DNA from: JAAYZB01 sp035379945 | GTDB lineage: Bacteria > Bacillota_I > Bacilli_A > Izemoplasmatales > Hujiaoplasmataceae | Direction of reading: 5' to 3' | DNA length: 12,803 nucleotides | NCBI GenBank assembly: GCA_035379945.1 | Contig: DAOSWG010000020.1 | Location: 1-12,803, forward strand | Position numbers and translations under genes: made by a program | Shown: positions 1-6,382 of the stretch, piece after piece | Numbering within the stretch: the first letter of the stretch is position 1 | Layout: every line of letters begins with the position of its first letter | Notes under the pieces: model-generated | Told to the model about the DNA's origin: nothing | The model's input: the letters and a program-made list of their open reading frames with translations, nothing else | The model's database searches: none

Positions 1-194
1 CCGTAAACCATGTTGATGGCAGATACTTCCGATTCGGCCTGAACGAATACTTTACCGTTTTCAAGCAAGTGTTTCGAAAGATATTCCGGAATTTCGTTTT
101 GCGGGGTGATCGGATAGCCGAAAAACGCTTCGGCTCCTCCCTTAATGGCGGCGAGAGCCATGGCCTCGTTGCCTTTCATCAATACTTTGGCCAT
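1..194 (-). CDS. vorB: 2-oxoacid:ferredoxin oxidoreductase alpha subunit (VorB type), N-terminal part only
   Basis: Only the first 64 codons are present; the gene continues past the left edge. The visible protein starts MAKVLMKGNEA and contains GYPITPQNEIPEY at about residues 29-41 and QAESEVSAINMVYG at the cut end. These match the N-terminal pyrimidine/TPP-interacting domain of the alpha subunit of branched-chain 2-oxoacid (3-methyl-2-oxobutanoate) ferredoxin oxidoreductases. The enzyme family converts a 2-oxoacid plus CoA to acyl-CoA and CO2 while reducing ferredoxin in the cytoplasm. The start follows the vorC stop by one base, and its Shine-Dalgarno (GGAGGTGGAG) lies inside the end of vorC, so the two are translationally coupled. 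PITPQNE favours VOR over pyruvate or 2-oxoglutarate enzymes, as does leucine dehydrogenase upstream; substrate remains inference. The TPP-binding subunit should lie beyond the left edge. Confidence 0.88.
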   Translation of the reverse strand, partial: MAKVLMKGNEAMALAAIKGGAEAFFGYPITPQNEIPEYLSKHLLENGKVFVQAESEVSAINMVY

Positions 195-195
195 T

Positions 196-411
196 TTACT
201 CCACCTCCACCTTGATAACCGAATCCGGGCACATGATTGCGCAGAATCCGCAACCGATGCATTTGTCCGGGTCGCTGACTTTGATGATGTTATAACCCGC
301 TTTGTTCAGAGTTGTCTTGTCCTGATAAAGTATCTTTTGCGGACAATACTCGACGCATAGCAGGCAACCTTTGCATTTTTCGTAATCGAACGTTGTTCTA
401 CCTTTTGGCAT
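196..411 (-). CDS. vorC: 4Fe-4S ferredoxin subunit of 2-oxoacid:ferredoxin oxidoreductase (VorC/delta type)
   Basis: This 71-residue protein is almost entirely a bacterial-type two-cluster ferredoxin. It has CKGCLLCVEYCP near residues 14-25 and CIGCGFCAIMCP near residues 51-62, each the C-x2-C-x2-C-x3-C-P pattern for one [4Fe-4S] cluster. In the known VOR/KOR family, the delta subunit passes electrons from the TPP subunit to soluble ferredoxin. The start is supported by AAGGAGG six bases upstream; this Shine-Dalgarno overlaps the stop of the upstream ATPase gene. It is followed directly by vorB with a one-base gap. Length and position fit the usual small delta subunit. A free ferredoxin is possible in principle, but the tight coupling to vorB makes the subunit assignment strong. 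Confidence 0.9.
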   Translation of the reverse strand: MPKGRTTFDYEKCKGCLLCVEYCPQKILYQDKTTLNKAGYNIIKVSDPDKCIGCGFCAIMCPDSVIKVEVE

Positions 412-421
412 TTTTTCCTCC

Positions 422-1069
422 TTAGTACCATTTTTTGCGAAAATAGAGTTTTAATATCAGCGGTTCGCCCATATAAGCGAAGGAGGGCTGGAATAATTCT
501 TCATAAAAACAGGTGTACACTAACGGAATCCCCGATATTTTCGATGCTTCCGCAATTTTGGCCTCGCCTGACATGATGTCGTCGTAAGTGGTCTCGCGAA
601 GCAAATTGGAATTGTTGATGATTCCGGTAATCGCAAATCCGGAAGATCCCTGTATCTTATCGATCAGTTTCAATATCGAAGTCGTGTCCCTTGTCTCTTC
701 CCGGTACACGTTCACAACAAGGAAAAGGTCGACAATCTGTTTGTCGATCTTTTCAAACTGTCGCATCACCTTCGCTCCGAGGTCGTTACCGCCGAGATCG
801 TAGATCGCGCGGCAGCCATCCTGCAAAAAAGGCAAAAAAATTTGTTTTGACAGAAAAGGCATATCGGAGTAGGCGCTGTCCTTGAGATCAGAGGAAATTA
901 TCTTCGTCCCCAAGCCCTTCAGGAATTCCTCAGCCTCACGAGACCGGAAATACGGATTTATGATGTCCAGGTCGACAAGATAGTCGGCTTTTTCCTTGAC
1001 CGCCAGATTGAGAGCGATTTCGGTTTTTCCCGACCCGTAGTATCCCGTAAGAAAGGTAATCCTTTTCAT
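422..1069 (-). CDS. Small P-loop ATPase of unknown function in the leucine dehydrogenase-VOR operon
   Basis: The 215-residue protein begins MKRITFLTGYYGSGKTE. GYYGSGKT at residues 9-16 is a Walker A loop, DLDIINPYF at about 33-41 resembles the segment after switch I in SIMIBI-class (MinD/CobQ-like) ATPases, and YDLGGND at about 90-96 is a Walker B-like strand with D91. NNSNL at about 152-156 sits where these enzymes carry their nucleotide-base loop. No membrane segment or signal peptide is seen. It lies six bases after leucine dehydrogenase and ten bases before vorC, so it is co-transcribed with the branched-chain oxidation genes. Its own Shine-Dalgarno is weak (GGTAG, overlapping the upstream stop), suggesting coupling. 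A role in cluster or cofactor delivery, or in assembly of the oxidoreductase, is only an inference from class and position. Confidence 0.85.
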   Translation of the reverse strand: MKRITFLTGYYGSGKTEIALNLAVKEKADYLVDLDIINPYFRSREAEEFLKGLGTKIISSDLKDSAYSDMPFLSKQIFLPFLQDGCRAIYDLGGNDLGAKVMRQFEKIDKQIVDLFLVVNVYREETRDTTSILKLIDKIQGSSGFAITGIINNSNLLRETTYDDIMSGEAKIAEASKISGIPLVYTCFYEELFQPSFAYMGEPLILKLYFRKKWY

Positions 1070-1075
1070 TATTTG

Positions 1076-2146
1076 CTACCGACGTACGTAATTCGATCTT
1101 ACTTTGCCAACCGTTTCGATGCGGTTTTTGGCGAACACCTTTGCTGCTTCGTATGTGGAAATTCCTTGTTCGTTTGAGATGCTGAAGATTTCCAGGAGGC
1201 GATCATAAATCTTTTCCGTGTCGCGAAGAGCTCTTTCACGGCAATAGCCGATGAGTTCATGGTATACATTGATGAGTCCGCCGGCATTGATGACGAAATC
1301 AGGGGCGTAAAGGATACCACGGTCCTTGATCATCATTCCATGTTTGTCTTCGTCTTTCAGGGCATTGTTGGCCGATCCGGCGATAATTTTGCATCTGAAA
1401 GCCGGAATCGTTTCGTCATTCAGGATGGCTCCAAGAGCGCAAGGCGCGAAAACATCCACGTCAAGTCCATAGATCTTGTCCGGTTCGACGAATTCGACTT
1501 CCGGGCATTCCTTTTTCATTCTTTCGATATGATGCTGGTTGATTTCGGTGAAATATATCTTCTTCGCTTTGGCTTCGACCAACATCTTGATCAGGAAGTA
1601 ACCGGTCTGTCCGGCGCCTTGGACTGCGAATGTGCGTTTGCTGATGTCGTCATTTCCGAATGTCTGTTGCAAAGCGGCGCGGATTCCGTGATAAACGCCG
1701 AGAGCAGTAATCGGTGACGGATTGCCTGATTTTTCTTCAAGTCCGGTGACATATTCGGTTTCCATATGGACGTAATCCATGTCTTTTGTCGAAGTGTTGA
1801 CATCTTCGGCAGTGATGTATCTTCCGTTGAGGCTTTGGACATAGCGGCCCAGAGCCCGGAAATATGCTTCGCTCTTGACCTTGCTCGCATCGCCGATCAA
1901 GACGGTTTTTCCACCGCCGAGATTAAGTCCGGCCGCCGCGGCTTTGTAGGTCATGCCTCTTGCAAGGCGCAAGGCATCGAGAGCTGCGTCTTCTTCCGAC
2001 GCATAGTTCCACAGTCTAGTTCCGCCGAGGGCTGGTCCCAAGGTGGTGTTGTGGATGCAGGTGATGCCTTTGAGTCCGGTGGTCTTGTCATAGAAGTAAA
2101 TCAGTTGTTCGTAACCATGTTTCTCCATGTACTCAAATTTGTTCAT
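1076..2146 (-). CDS. bcd: Leucine dehydrogenase (Glu/Leu/Phe/Val dehydrogenase family)
   Basis: The enzyme oxidatively deaminates L-leucine, and usually valine and isoleucine, to the 2-oxoacid with NAD+, releasing ammonia and NADH. The 356-residue protein starts MNKFEYMEKHGYEQL and is collinear with Bacillus leucine dehydrogenases (about 364 residues). TTLGPALGGTR lies near 34-44, the substrate-binding lysine is K68 (RGMTYKAAAAG), the catalytic lysine is K80 in GLNLGGGKT, and the Rossmann loop GAGQTG is at 177-182. The start at 2146 has AAGGAGG six bases upstream. An in-frame ATG at 2200 would lengthen the protein by 18 residues, but it lies within the cre/palindrome leader and lacks family similarity, so it was not used. 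It heads the operon with the ATPase and VOR genes, supplying their 2-oxoacid substrate. The symbol follows B. subtilis usage for leucine dehydrogenase, not butyryl-CoA dehydrogenase. Confidence 0.95.
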   Translation of the reverse strand: MNKFEYMEKHGYEQLIYFYDKTTGLKGITCIHNTTLGPALGGTRLWNYASEEDAALDALRLARGMTYKAAAAGLNLGGGKTVLIGDASKVKSEAYFRALGRYVQSLNGRYITAEDVNTSTKDMDYVHMETEYVTGLEEKSGNPSPITALGVYHGIRAALQQTFGNDDISKRTFAVQGAGQTGYFLIKMLVEAKAKKIYFTEINQHHIERMKKECPEVEFVEPDKIYGLDVDVFAPCALGAILNDETIPAFRCKIIAGSANNALKDEDKHGMMIKDRGILYAPDFVINAGGLINVYHELIGYCRERALRDTEKIYDRLLEIFSISNEQGISTYEAAKVFAKNRIETVGKVRSNYVRR

Positions 2147-2168
2147 AAAATCCTCCTTGTTATATGTT

Positions 2169-2189
2169 GTTTTCCATTTTATGGAAAAC
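2169..2189. repeat. Perfect inverted repeat in the leucine dehydrogenase leader
   Basis: Arms GTTTTCCAT and ATGGAAAAC (9 bp each, perfect) are separated by three bases. The site lies between the predicted transcription start and the Shine-Dalgarno, and its right half (2182-2189) is shared with the cre-like box. It could be a second operator or a small RNA hairpin just ahead of the ribosome binding site. Which protein binds, if any, cannot be told from sequence. Confidence 0.6.
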
Positions 2190-2197
2190 GCTTTCAT
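2182..2197 (-). promoter_or_regulatory. cre-like (CcpA catabolite-responsive) box at the leucine dehydrogenase promoter
   Basis: On the minus strand the site reads ATGAAAGCGTTTTCCA. Against the Bacillota cre consensus WTGNAARCGNWWWCAW it has a single mismatch (C for A at the fifteenth position). It begins about two bases downstream of the expected transcription start, a position where CcpA typically represses by blocking initiation or elongation. Catabolite repression of branched-chain amino acid oxidation would make sense. CcpA itself is not in the window, so binding is inference. Confidence 0.6.
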
Positions 2198-2205
2198 CAT
2201 TTTTT

Positions 2206-2234
2206 ATTATAACACTAAGAATCGAAAAATTAAA
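2206..2234 (-). promoter_or_regulatory. Sigma-A-type promoter for leucine dehydrogenase operon (extended -10)
   Basis: On the minus strand a perfect TATAAT (2206-2211) is preceded by TG one base upstream (TGTTATAAT), an extended -10. A 17-base spacer leads to a weak -35 (TTTAAT, 2229-2234). The predicted start is near 2199, giving a leader of about 50 bases before the ATG at 2146. The promoter lies after the terminator of the upstream operon, so this operon can be transcribed separately. Confidence 0.65.
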
Positions 2235-2253
2235 GGAAAAAAGATCGGCTAAC

Positions 2254-2291
2254 GAAAAAAATCCGGTTGCCTGTTAAGATATGGCAACCGG
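2254..2291 (-). terminator. Rho-independent terminator of the proline-oxidation operon
   Basis: On the minus strand a perfect 9-bp stem (CCGGTTGCC / GGCAACCGG) with an 11-base loop is followed by ATTTTTTTC. The 5' arm (2283-2291) is the last coding part of the small ORF at 2274-2399, and the ORF's TAA lies in the loop. This is the only strong terminator between this operon and leucine dehydrogenase. Confidence 0.85.
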
Positions 2292-2399
2292 GTATGTGTG
2301 TTTATGCGGAAAAAAAGCGGCGGTAATGCCGTAAATAAAGCATAGAGTGTCCAAATCCCGTTTTTTGGTTATGGAACTTTTGAAAACAGTTTTTGCCAT
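2274..2399 (-). CDS. Candidate 41-residue small protein at the end of the proline-oxidation operon
   Basis: The ORF starts MAKTVFKSSITKKRDLDTLC and ends in HKHTYPVAIS. It has a very good ribosome binding site (AAGGAG, six bases before ATG) and begins 17 bases after the stop of the Cys-His-Cys protein gene, as a normal last cistron would. The N-terminal half is basic (several Lys/Arg), the middle (LCFIYGITAAFF, about residues 19-30) is hydrophobic but short for a membrane span, and there is one cysteine. I do not recognise the family. Its stop codon falls in the loop of the operon terminator, so it might instead act as a leader-type ORF whose translation affects termination. The strong Shine-Dalgarno favours real translation; conservation of the peptide is untested. 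Confidence 0.5.
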   Translation of the reverse strand: MAKTVFKSSITKKRDLDTLCFIYGITAAFFPHKHTYPVAIS

Positions 2400-2416
2400 T
2401 TTTTCTCCTTCTTTTG

Positions 2417-3385
2417 TTATTTGTGCTTTATCCCGTCAAGACTGATCGCAAAGCGGCATCTTTCGTTCCCGTCAAGAATCGTTTCCAGAATTTCGATTTT
2501 AAGCTTTGTTCCCAAAACAAATTCGAATGACAGCTTCTCAAATCCGGCGCTGCAATGGCACCAAAGCGGGGAAATCGAGGTATCGCCGTTTTTCATGGCT
2601 TCTCTGGCGAAAGGGCAATGACATCCGAGATATTTTTTTTCTTTTGGATCGGTTGCATGAAGATACCCGTCGATGTCGTAAGGGATTTTCGTCATATATA
2701 GTTTGTCGTCTTTTCTGACGGCAGAAAGGATTTCCTGGTTCGCCTTGACAAAGTCGACCACTTCCTGGTTGATTTTCTGTTCGAACCATACTTTGTTCAG
2801 ATCGGCATGCTTCTGCAAAACAGCAACTTTCTGTGCATGAAGTTTTTCAAGATATTCATCGAGGTCGCTAGAAGCCTCGTATAACGTCTTGTCGGAAATG
2901 AAGGCGGATTCAGGGACTCCATGGTTGTTTCCATCCAAAATAAATGCGATGTCCTTGTCGTTGAAATTCTTTTTGAGATTGTCCATGAACCGAGCGGTGA
3001 AAATCGCCATGTCCGATGGATCGGTACCAAGAATCGGAATCGACAAACCCTGCATGGCAAGATCCATTTTTTCCTTGCCAAACCGAGTTTCCAGTCTTTT
3101 GAGAATATTCTCGATGACATCGAGACCGCCGGTGTATCTTGTCAGTTGGATGTATCTGTCCGTGTTTCCGGTCGCAAGAAAATAACGCATCATGATGACG
3201 AAATTTCCCACAGTGTTCTTTCCGGATGCCACAAGTTCGGAAACGATTTTCTTGATTCCGGCCTCATCGGCCAAATCGGGATCAACTATTTTCGCAACCG
3301 TTTCCATGAAAGCAATCGCTTCCTTCAGGCTGTTTTCCGGAAGACTGTTCCTTTCGTACAGGCTTTTCAGCTTAGCAAGATCCAT
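2417..3385 (-). CDS. Uncharacterised protein with twin Cys-His-Cys motifs, in the proline-oxidation operon
   Basis: This 322-residue soluble protein has no signal peptide or membrane segment. The first 230 residues look mostly helical, with an acidic/polar stretch around 165-220. The C-terminal third carries CHCPFARE at 255-262 and GDTSISPLWCHCSAGF at about 267-282, plus C310 in a late strand. The paired C-H-C motifs suggest a metal or thiol-active site. The C-terminus recalls uncharacterised Bacillota families (DUF6144-like) and, more loosely, L-2-amino-thiazoline-4-carboxylate hydrolase-like or V4R-like domains; this is from memory and weak. The gene starts 10 bases after the P5C dehydrogenase stop, with TAGGA eight bases before its ATG, and precedes the small ORF. 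Co-transcription points to a role in proline or related imino-acid catabolism; no reaction can be assigned. Confidence 0.88.
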   Translation of the reverse strand: MDLAKLKSLYERNSLPENSLKEAIAFMETVAKIVDPDLADEAGIKKIVSELVASGKNTVGNFVIMMRYFLATGNTDRYIQLTRYTGGLDVIENILKRLETRFGKEKMDLAMQGLSIPILGTDPSDMAIFTARFMDNLKKNFNDKDIAFILDGNNHGVPESAFISDKTLYEASSDLDEYLEKLHAQKVAVLQKHADLNKVWFEQKINQEVVDFVKANQEILSAVRKDDKLYMTKIPYDIDGYLHATDPKEKKYLGCHCPFAREAMKNGDTSISPLWCHCSAGFEKLSFEFVLGTKLKIEILETILDGNERCRFAISLDGIKHK

Positions 3386-3395
3386 CGTCTTGTTC

Positions 3396-4952
3396 CTACA
3401 ATGCTTCCGCTATCGATTTGCCCTGCATGTGCAAGACGAGATAGTCTGGCCCGCCGGCTTTGGAATCGGTACCGCTCATATTGAAACCTCCGAACGGCTG
3501 ATAGCCGACGATGGCTCCGGTGCATTTACGATTAAGATACAGATTGCCGACATGAAAATCGGCTTTCGCCATTTCGAGATGGGCACGGTTATTGGAGATC
3601 GCCGCTCCGGTCAAACCGAATTCGGTGTCGTTGGCAACCATGATCCCTTCCTCAAAACTCGAAACCTTAGTGACGGCCAGTACAGGGCCGAATATTTCTT
3701 CCTGCATAATTCTCGCATGCGGATCAAGATCAACGATGACAGTCGGATCGATGAACCAGCCATGTTCGTCGCTATATTTTCCCCCGGCGACCAATTTGCC
3801 TTCCTTTTTCCCGATTTCGATGTAATCGGTGATCATTTTATAAGCCTTATCATCGTTTACCGGGCCCATGTTCATTTGGAAATCGGACGGATCGCCGACT
3901 TTCAGTTTTTTAGTCTTCTCAACTATCTTGGTTACGATTTCGTCATAGACATCCTGGTGGATGATGGCTCTTGAGCAGGCACTGCACTTTTGGCCAGAAA
4001 AGCCAAAGGCCGAAGCGACGATCGCCTGGGCGGCCATCTCGGTGTCACAATCCGAATCGACAAGAATGGCGTCTTTCCCGCCCATCTCGGCGATCACGCG
4101 TTTAAGCCATATCTGGCCTTTGTTGACTTTTGCGGCATTTTCATAGATAGTTTGTCCGACATCTTTGGATCCGGTAAATGAAATGAATCTCGTCTTCGGA
4201 TGCTTGACTATGTAATCGCCAATCTCGGATCCCCTGCCCGGCATGTAGTTGACGACTCCATCCGGCAGTCCCGCCCGTTTCAGGGCGTCCACGAATTTGT
4301 ACGCTATTACCTGGGTCGTCATCGCCGGTTTCAGAAGCACGGTGTTTCCAGTGACGATCGCGGCTGAAGTCATGCCGGTAAGAATCGCCATTGGGAAATT
4401 CCATGGCGTAATGATCGCTCCGACGCCAAGAGGAATATAACGATACTCGTTTTTCTCAATATCCCTACGGGATAGAACAGCATCATCAATTCTTTCGAGC
4501 GAAAGCATTTGTCTGCCGTAATATTCAAGAAAATCGATGGCTTCCGCCGTATCGGCATCGGCTTCGATCCACGGTTTGCCGGCTTCCAGGGTCATGATGG
4601 CATTAAACTCGAAGCGTTCCCTTTTCATAATGGCAGCCAGTTTGAAAAGAATCCCGGCGCGAACTTTCGCATCGGTTTTTTTCCAAGTTTCGAAGGCCTT
4701 CAGAGCGGCCTCCATGGCTTCGTCGGCTTCCTTGATGCCGGCTTGGCAAATCGTACCGATCTTTTGGGAATGGTTGGCCGGATTGACCGAAGTATAAACA
4801 TTCTTCGTGTAAATCTGGCGCCCGCCTATCACAAGGGGATAATTGCCACCCAGTTCGCTTCCGACTTTCTTAAGCGCTTCTTCGTATTTCTTACGGTTTT
4901 CTTCTTTGGAAAAATCTGTCAACGGTTCTGTACGATACTCATAAATAGCCAT
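3396..4952 (-). CDS. pruA: L-glutamate gamma-semialdehyde (delta-1-pyrroline-5-carboxylate) dehydrogenase
   Basis: The enzyme oxidises glutamate semialdehyde, the open form of P5C, to glutamate with NAD+, the second step of proline degradation. The 518-residue protein matches the RocA/PruA monofunctional family (about 515 residues). Visible elements are ITPWNFP near 181-187, the NAD-binding FTGSKDVG near 259-266, the general-base glutamate E289 in VIAEMGGKD and the nucleophile C323 in FSGQKCSACSR, with EEIFGPVLAV and the GGFNMSGTDSKAGGPDYL stretch in the C-terminal half. The start has AAAGG about ten bases upstream. It follows the DAO-family subunit gene by 16 bases and precedes the Cys-His-Cys protein. 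Its place directly after the dehydrogenase complex is the main clue that the complex makes P5C. It could also act on hydroxy-P5C if the operon handles hydroxyproline. Confidence 0.95.
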   Translation of the reverse strand: MAIYEYRTEPLTDFSKEENRKKYEEALKKVGSELGGNYPLVIGGRQIYTKNVYTSVNPANHSQKIGTICQAGIKEADEAMEAALKAFETWKKTDAKVRAGILFKLAAIMKRERFEFNAIMTLEAGKPWIEADADTAEAIDFLEYYGRQMLSLERIDDAVLSRRDIEKNEYRYIPLGVGAIITPWNFPMAILTGMTSAAIVTGNTVLLKPAMTTQVIAYKFVDALKRAGLPDGVVNYMPGRGSEIGDYIVKHPKTRFISFTGSKDVGQTIYENAAKVNKGQIWLKRVIAEMGGKDAILVDSDCDTEMAAQAIVASAFGFSGQKCSACSRAIIHQDVYDEIVTKIVEKTKKLKVGDPSDFQMNMGPVNDDKAYKMITDYIEIGKKEGKLVAGGKYSDEHGWFIDPTVIVDLDPHARIMQEEIFGPVLAVTKVSSFEEGIMVANDTEFGLTGAAISNNRAHLEMAKADFHVGNLYLNRKCTGAIVGYQPFGGFNMSGTDSKAGGPDYLVLHMQGKSIAEAL

Positions 4953-4968
4953 ATCAATTCACCCTTTC

Positions 4969-6111
4969 TCAGACCACGGATTTTTCTTTGACCGTGGTTT
5001 TATTTATCTTGAATCTATGCAGGTCATAATCTGCCCTGTCTAGCATTGTTTCTTTGCCGGTGATAATCTGTGTCATCATCAAACCGGTGATGGGAGCGAA
5101 CATGAAACCGTGTCCGCTGAATCCGCAAGCAACGAAAAATCCCGGAATTTCCGGAACGGCACTGATGATCGGTTGACGATCGGGTGACAGATTGTATAAC
5201 CCGGCCCATTGTCTCACAACCCGGAGTTTGCCGACCTTGGGCATGATTTCCATCACGGTCTTTGACATTTCGTCGAGAAATTCCCATGAAGAATCCATAT
5301 CATGGCTCGGTTTTTGCTTGGGATCTCCTCTTCCAATCAGGAAGCTTCCGTGCGGAACTTGCTGGCAATAGATATTTTTGGCAAACGACATTACCATCGG
5401 CCCCTGCATTCTCTCGACCGGTTCCGTCACCAGTATCTCGTGCTTTTCAGAATGAGTAGGAATGTCTAGATCCACCATCATTCCGATCTCGTGCGAGTAA
5501 CCGCCGGCGGCGTTTACCACTTTTTCGGCTTCAATCTCGCGCTTATTGGTTTTAACCAAAAATCCGTCTTGAGTTTTTATGATCGATTCAACTTCCTCCG
5601 AAAACAGGAAATTGACTCCCATCTTATGGGCTTTTTGATAGAAGGCATCCGTCATTTTGAACGGATTAAGATGTCCGTCCGTCTGACAGAAAGTAGCGCT
5701 TATGAAACTTTCCGGATTAAGATGGGGGACAATCTTCAAGGCTTCTTCCTTGTTGCATTTGACGGAAGGAATTCCCAGATCGTTCTGCAATACCACATTT
5801 TCCGAGAAAGCCTTGTCTTCTTCTGGCGTCACCGCAAGAATAAGATATCCTTCCTGTTTGAATTCGATATCTCCGTCGTAATCAAGTGTTTTCTCGGCAT
5901 TTTCAAAGAACTCGATTGAATGTTTCGCCATGATGCAATTGGCCTTCGTGCCCCATTGCTGGCGCACACCGGCTCCGCATCTTCCCGTCGATCCGCTGGT
6001 AAGAAAACCTTTTTCGACGACTACGATATCAGTAATTCCTTCTTTGGCAAGATTATAGGCGATGCTGGTGCCGCTGATTCCGGCTCCGATTATCAATATC
6101 TCAGTCTTCAT
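4969..6111 (-). CDS. FAD-dependent DAO-family amine/imino-acid dehydrogenase, catalytic (beta/HcnC-type) subunit
   Basis: This 380-residue protein starts MKTEILIIGAGISGTS, with the FAD dinucleotide loop GAGISG at 9-14. TSGSTGRCGAGVRQQWG at about 38-54 is typical of SoxB/HcnC/proline dehydrogenase beta proteins; the acidic ribose-binding residue is near E33. CGFSGHGFMFAP near 329-340 is the C-terminal FAD-contact motif. The length fits the family (about 375-390). It is the likely site of substrate oxidation. The ATG at 6111 was chosen over an in-frame GTG at 6120 because the GTG has no usable spacing to GGAG. It overlaps the upstream BFD-like gene by 11 bases. With P5C dehydrogenase next, L-proline is the likeliest substrate, but sarcosine, hydroxyproline, opines or glycine are handled by relatives, so specificity is inference. 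Confidence 0.9.
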   Translation of the reverse strand: MKTEILIIGAGISGTSIAYNLAKEGITDIVVVEKGFLTSGSTGRCGAGVRQQWGTKANCIMAKHSIEFFENAEKTLDYDGDIEFKQEGYLILAVTPEEDKAFSENVVLQNDLGIPSVKCNKEEALKIVPHLNPESFISATFCQTDGHLNPFKMTDAFYQKAHKMGVNFLFSEEVESIIKTQDGFLVKTNKREIEAEKVVNAAGGYSHEIGMMVDLDIPTHSEKHEILVTEPVERMQGPMVMSFAKNIYCQQVPHGSFLIGRGDPKQKPSHDMDSSWEFLDEMSKTVMEIMPKVGKLRVVRQWAGLYNLSPDRQPIISAVPEIPGFFVACGFSGHGFMFAPITGLMMTQIITGKETMLDRADYDLHRFKINKTTVKEKSVV

Positions 6112-6382
6112 CGTGAGCACGCTCCGCTATTTTTTCCAGTTTGACGCCCATGACAAGCGGACGTTGTCTCGGCATTGGTATATTTTCGGGATTTTCCCCG
6201 GTGAATCTGGCAATTTCCTGTTTCAACAGTTCGCAACAATTCTGCCCCTGACATGGACCCATGCCGATTCTCAATTGTCTTTTCAAGTCTTCGACGGTCA
6301 CAAAACCTTTTTTCATCATGTCGATTACATCCTGCCTGGAAACATCCTCACAACGGCAGATTATCACATTTTTATCATTCAT
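6101..6382 (-). CDS. BFD-like [2Fe-2S] electron-transfer subunit of the dehydrogenase complex
   Basis: The 93-residue protein has the bacterioferritin-associated-ferredoxin-type pattern: ICRCEDVS gives C9 and C11, and GMGPCQGQNCC gives C44 and C49 (plus C50), four ligands for a [2Fe-2S] cluster. In HcnB and sarcosine-oxidase-like alpha subunits this domain is fused to the C-terminus of the pyridine-nucleotide-type flavoprotein; here it is a separate gene. The ATG at 6382 has AGGTG five bases upstream and overlaps the stop of the double-4Fe-4S gene by 8 bases; a longer frame upstream lacks support. The tail after residue 65 is charged and ends in DED. Its likely job is to relay electrons between the two flavin subunits. 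Confidence 0.87.
   Translation of the reverse strand: MNDKNVIICRCEDVSRQDVIDMMKKGFVTVEDLKRQLRIGMGPCQGQNCCELLKQEIARFTGENPENIPMPRQRPLVMGVKLEKIAERAHDED

Noticed and set aside
2147..2200. N-terminal extension of leucine dehydrogenase from an ATG at 2200
   Set aside because: The extension covers the cre/palindrome leader and starts at the predicted transcription start; the ATG at 2146 has an ideal Shine-Dalgarno and matches family N-termini.
3192..3974. Long open frame (260 codons) on the plus strand
   Set aside because: Antisense to the Cys-His-Cys protein and P5C dehydrogenase genes, which have clear family motifs and good start sites.
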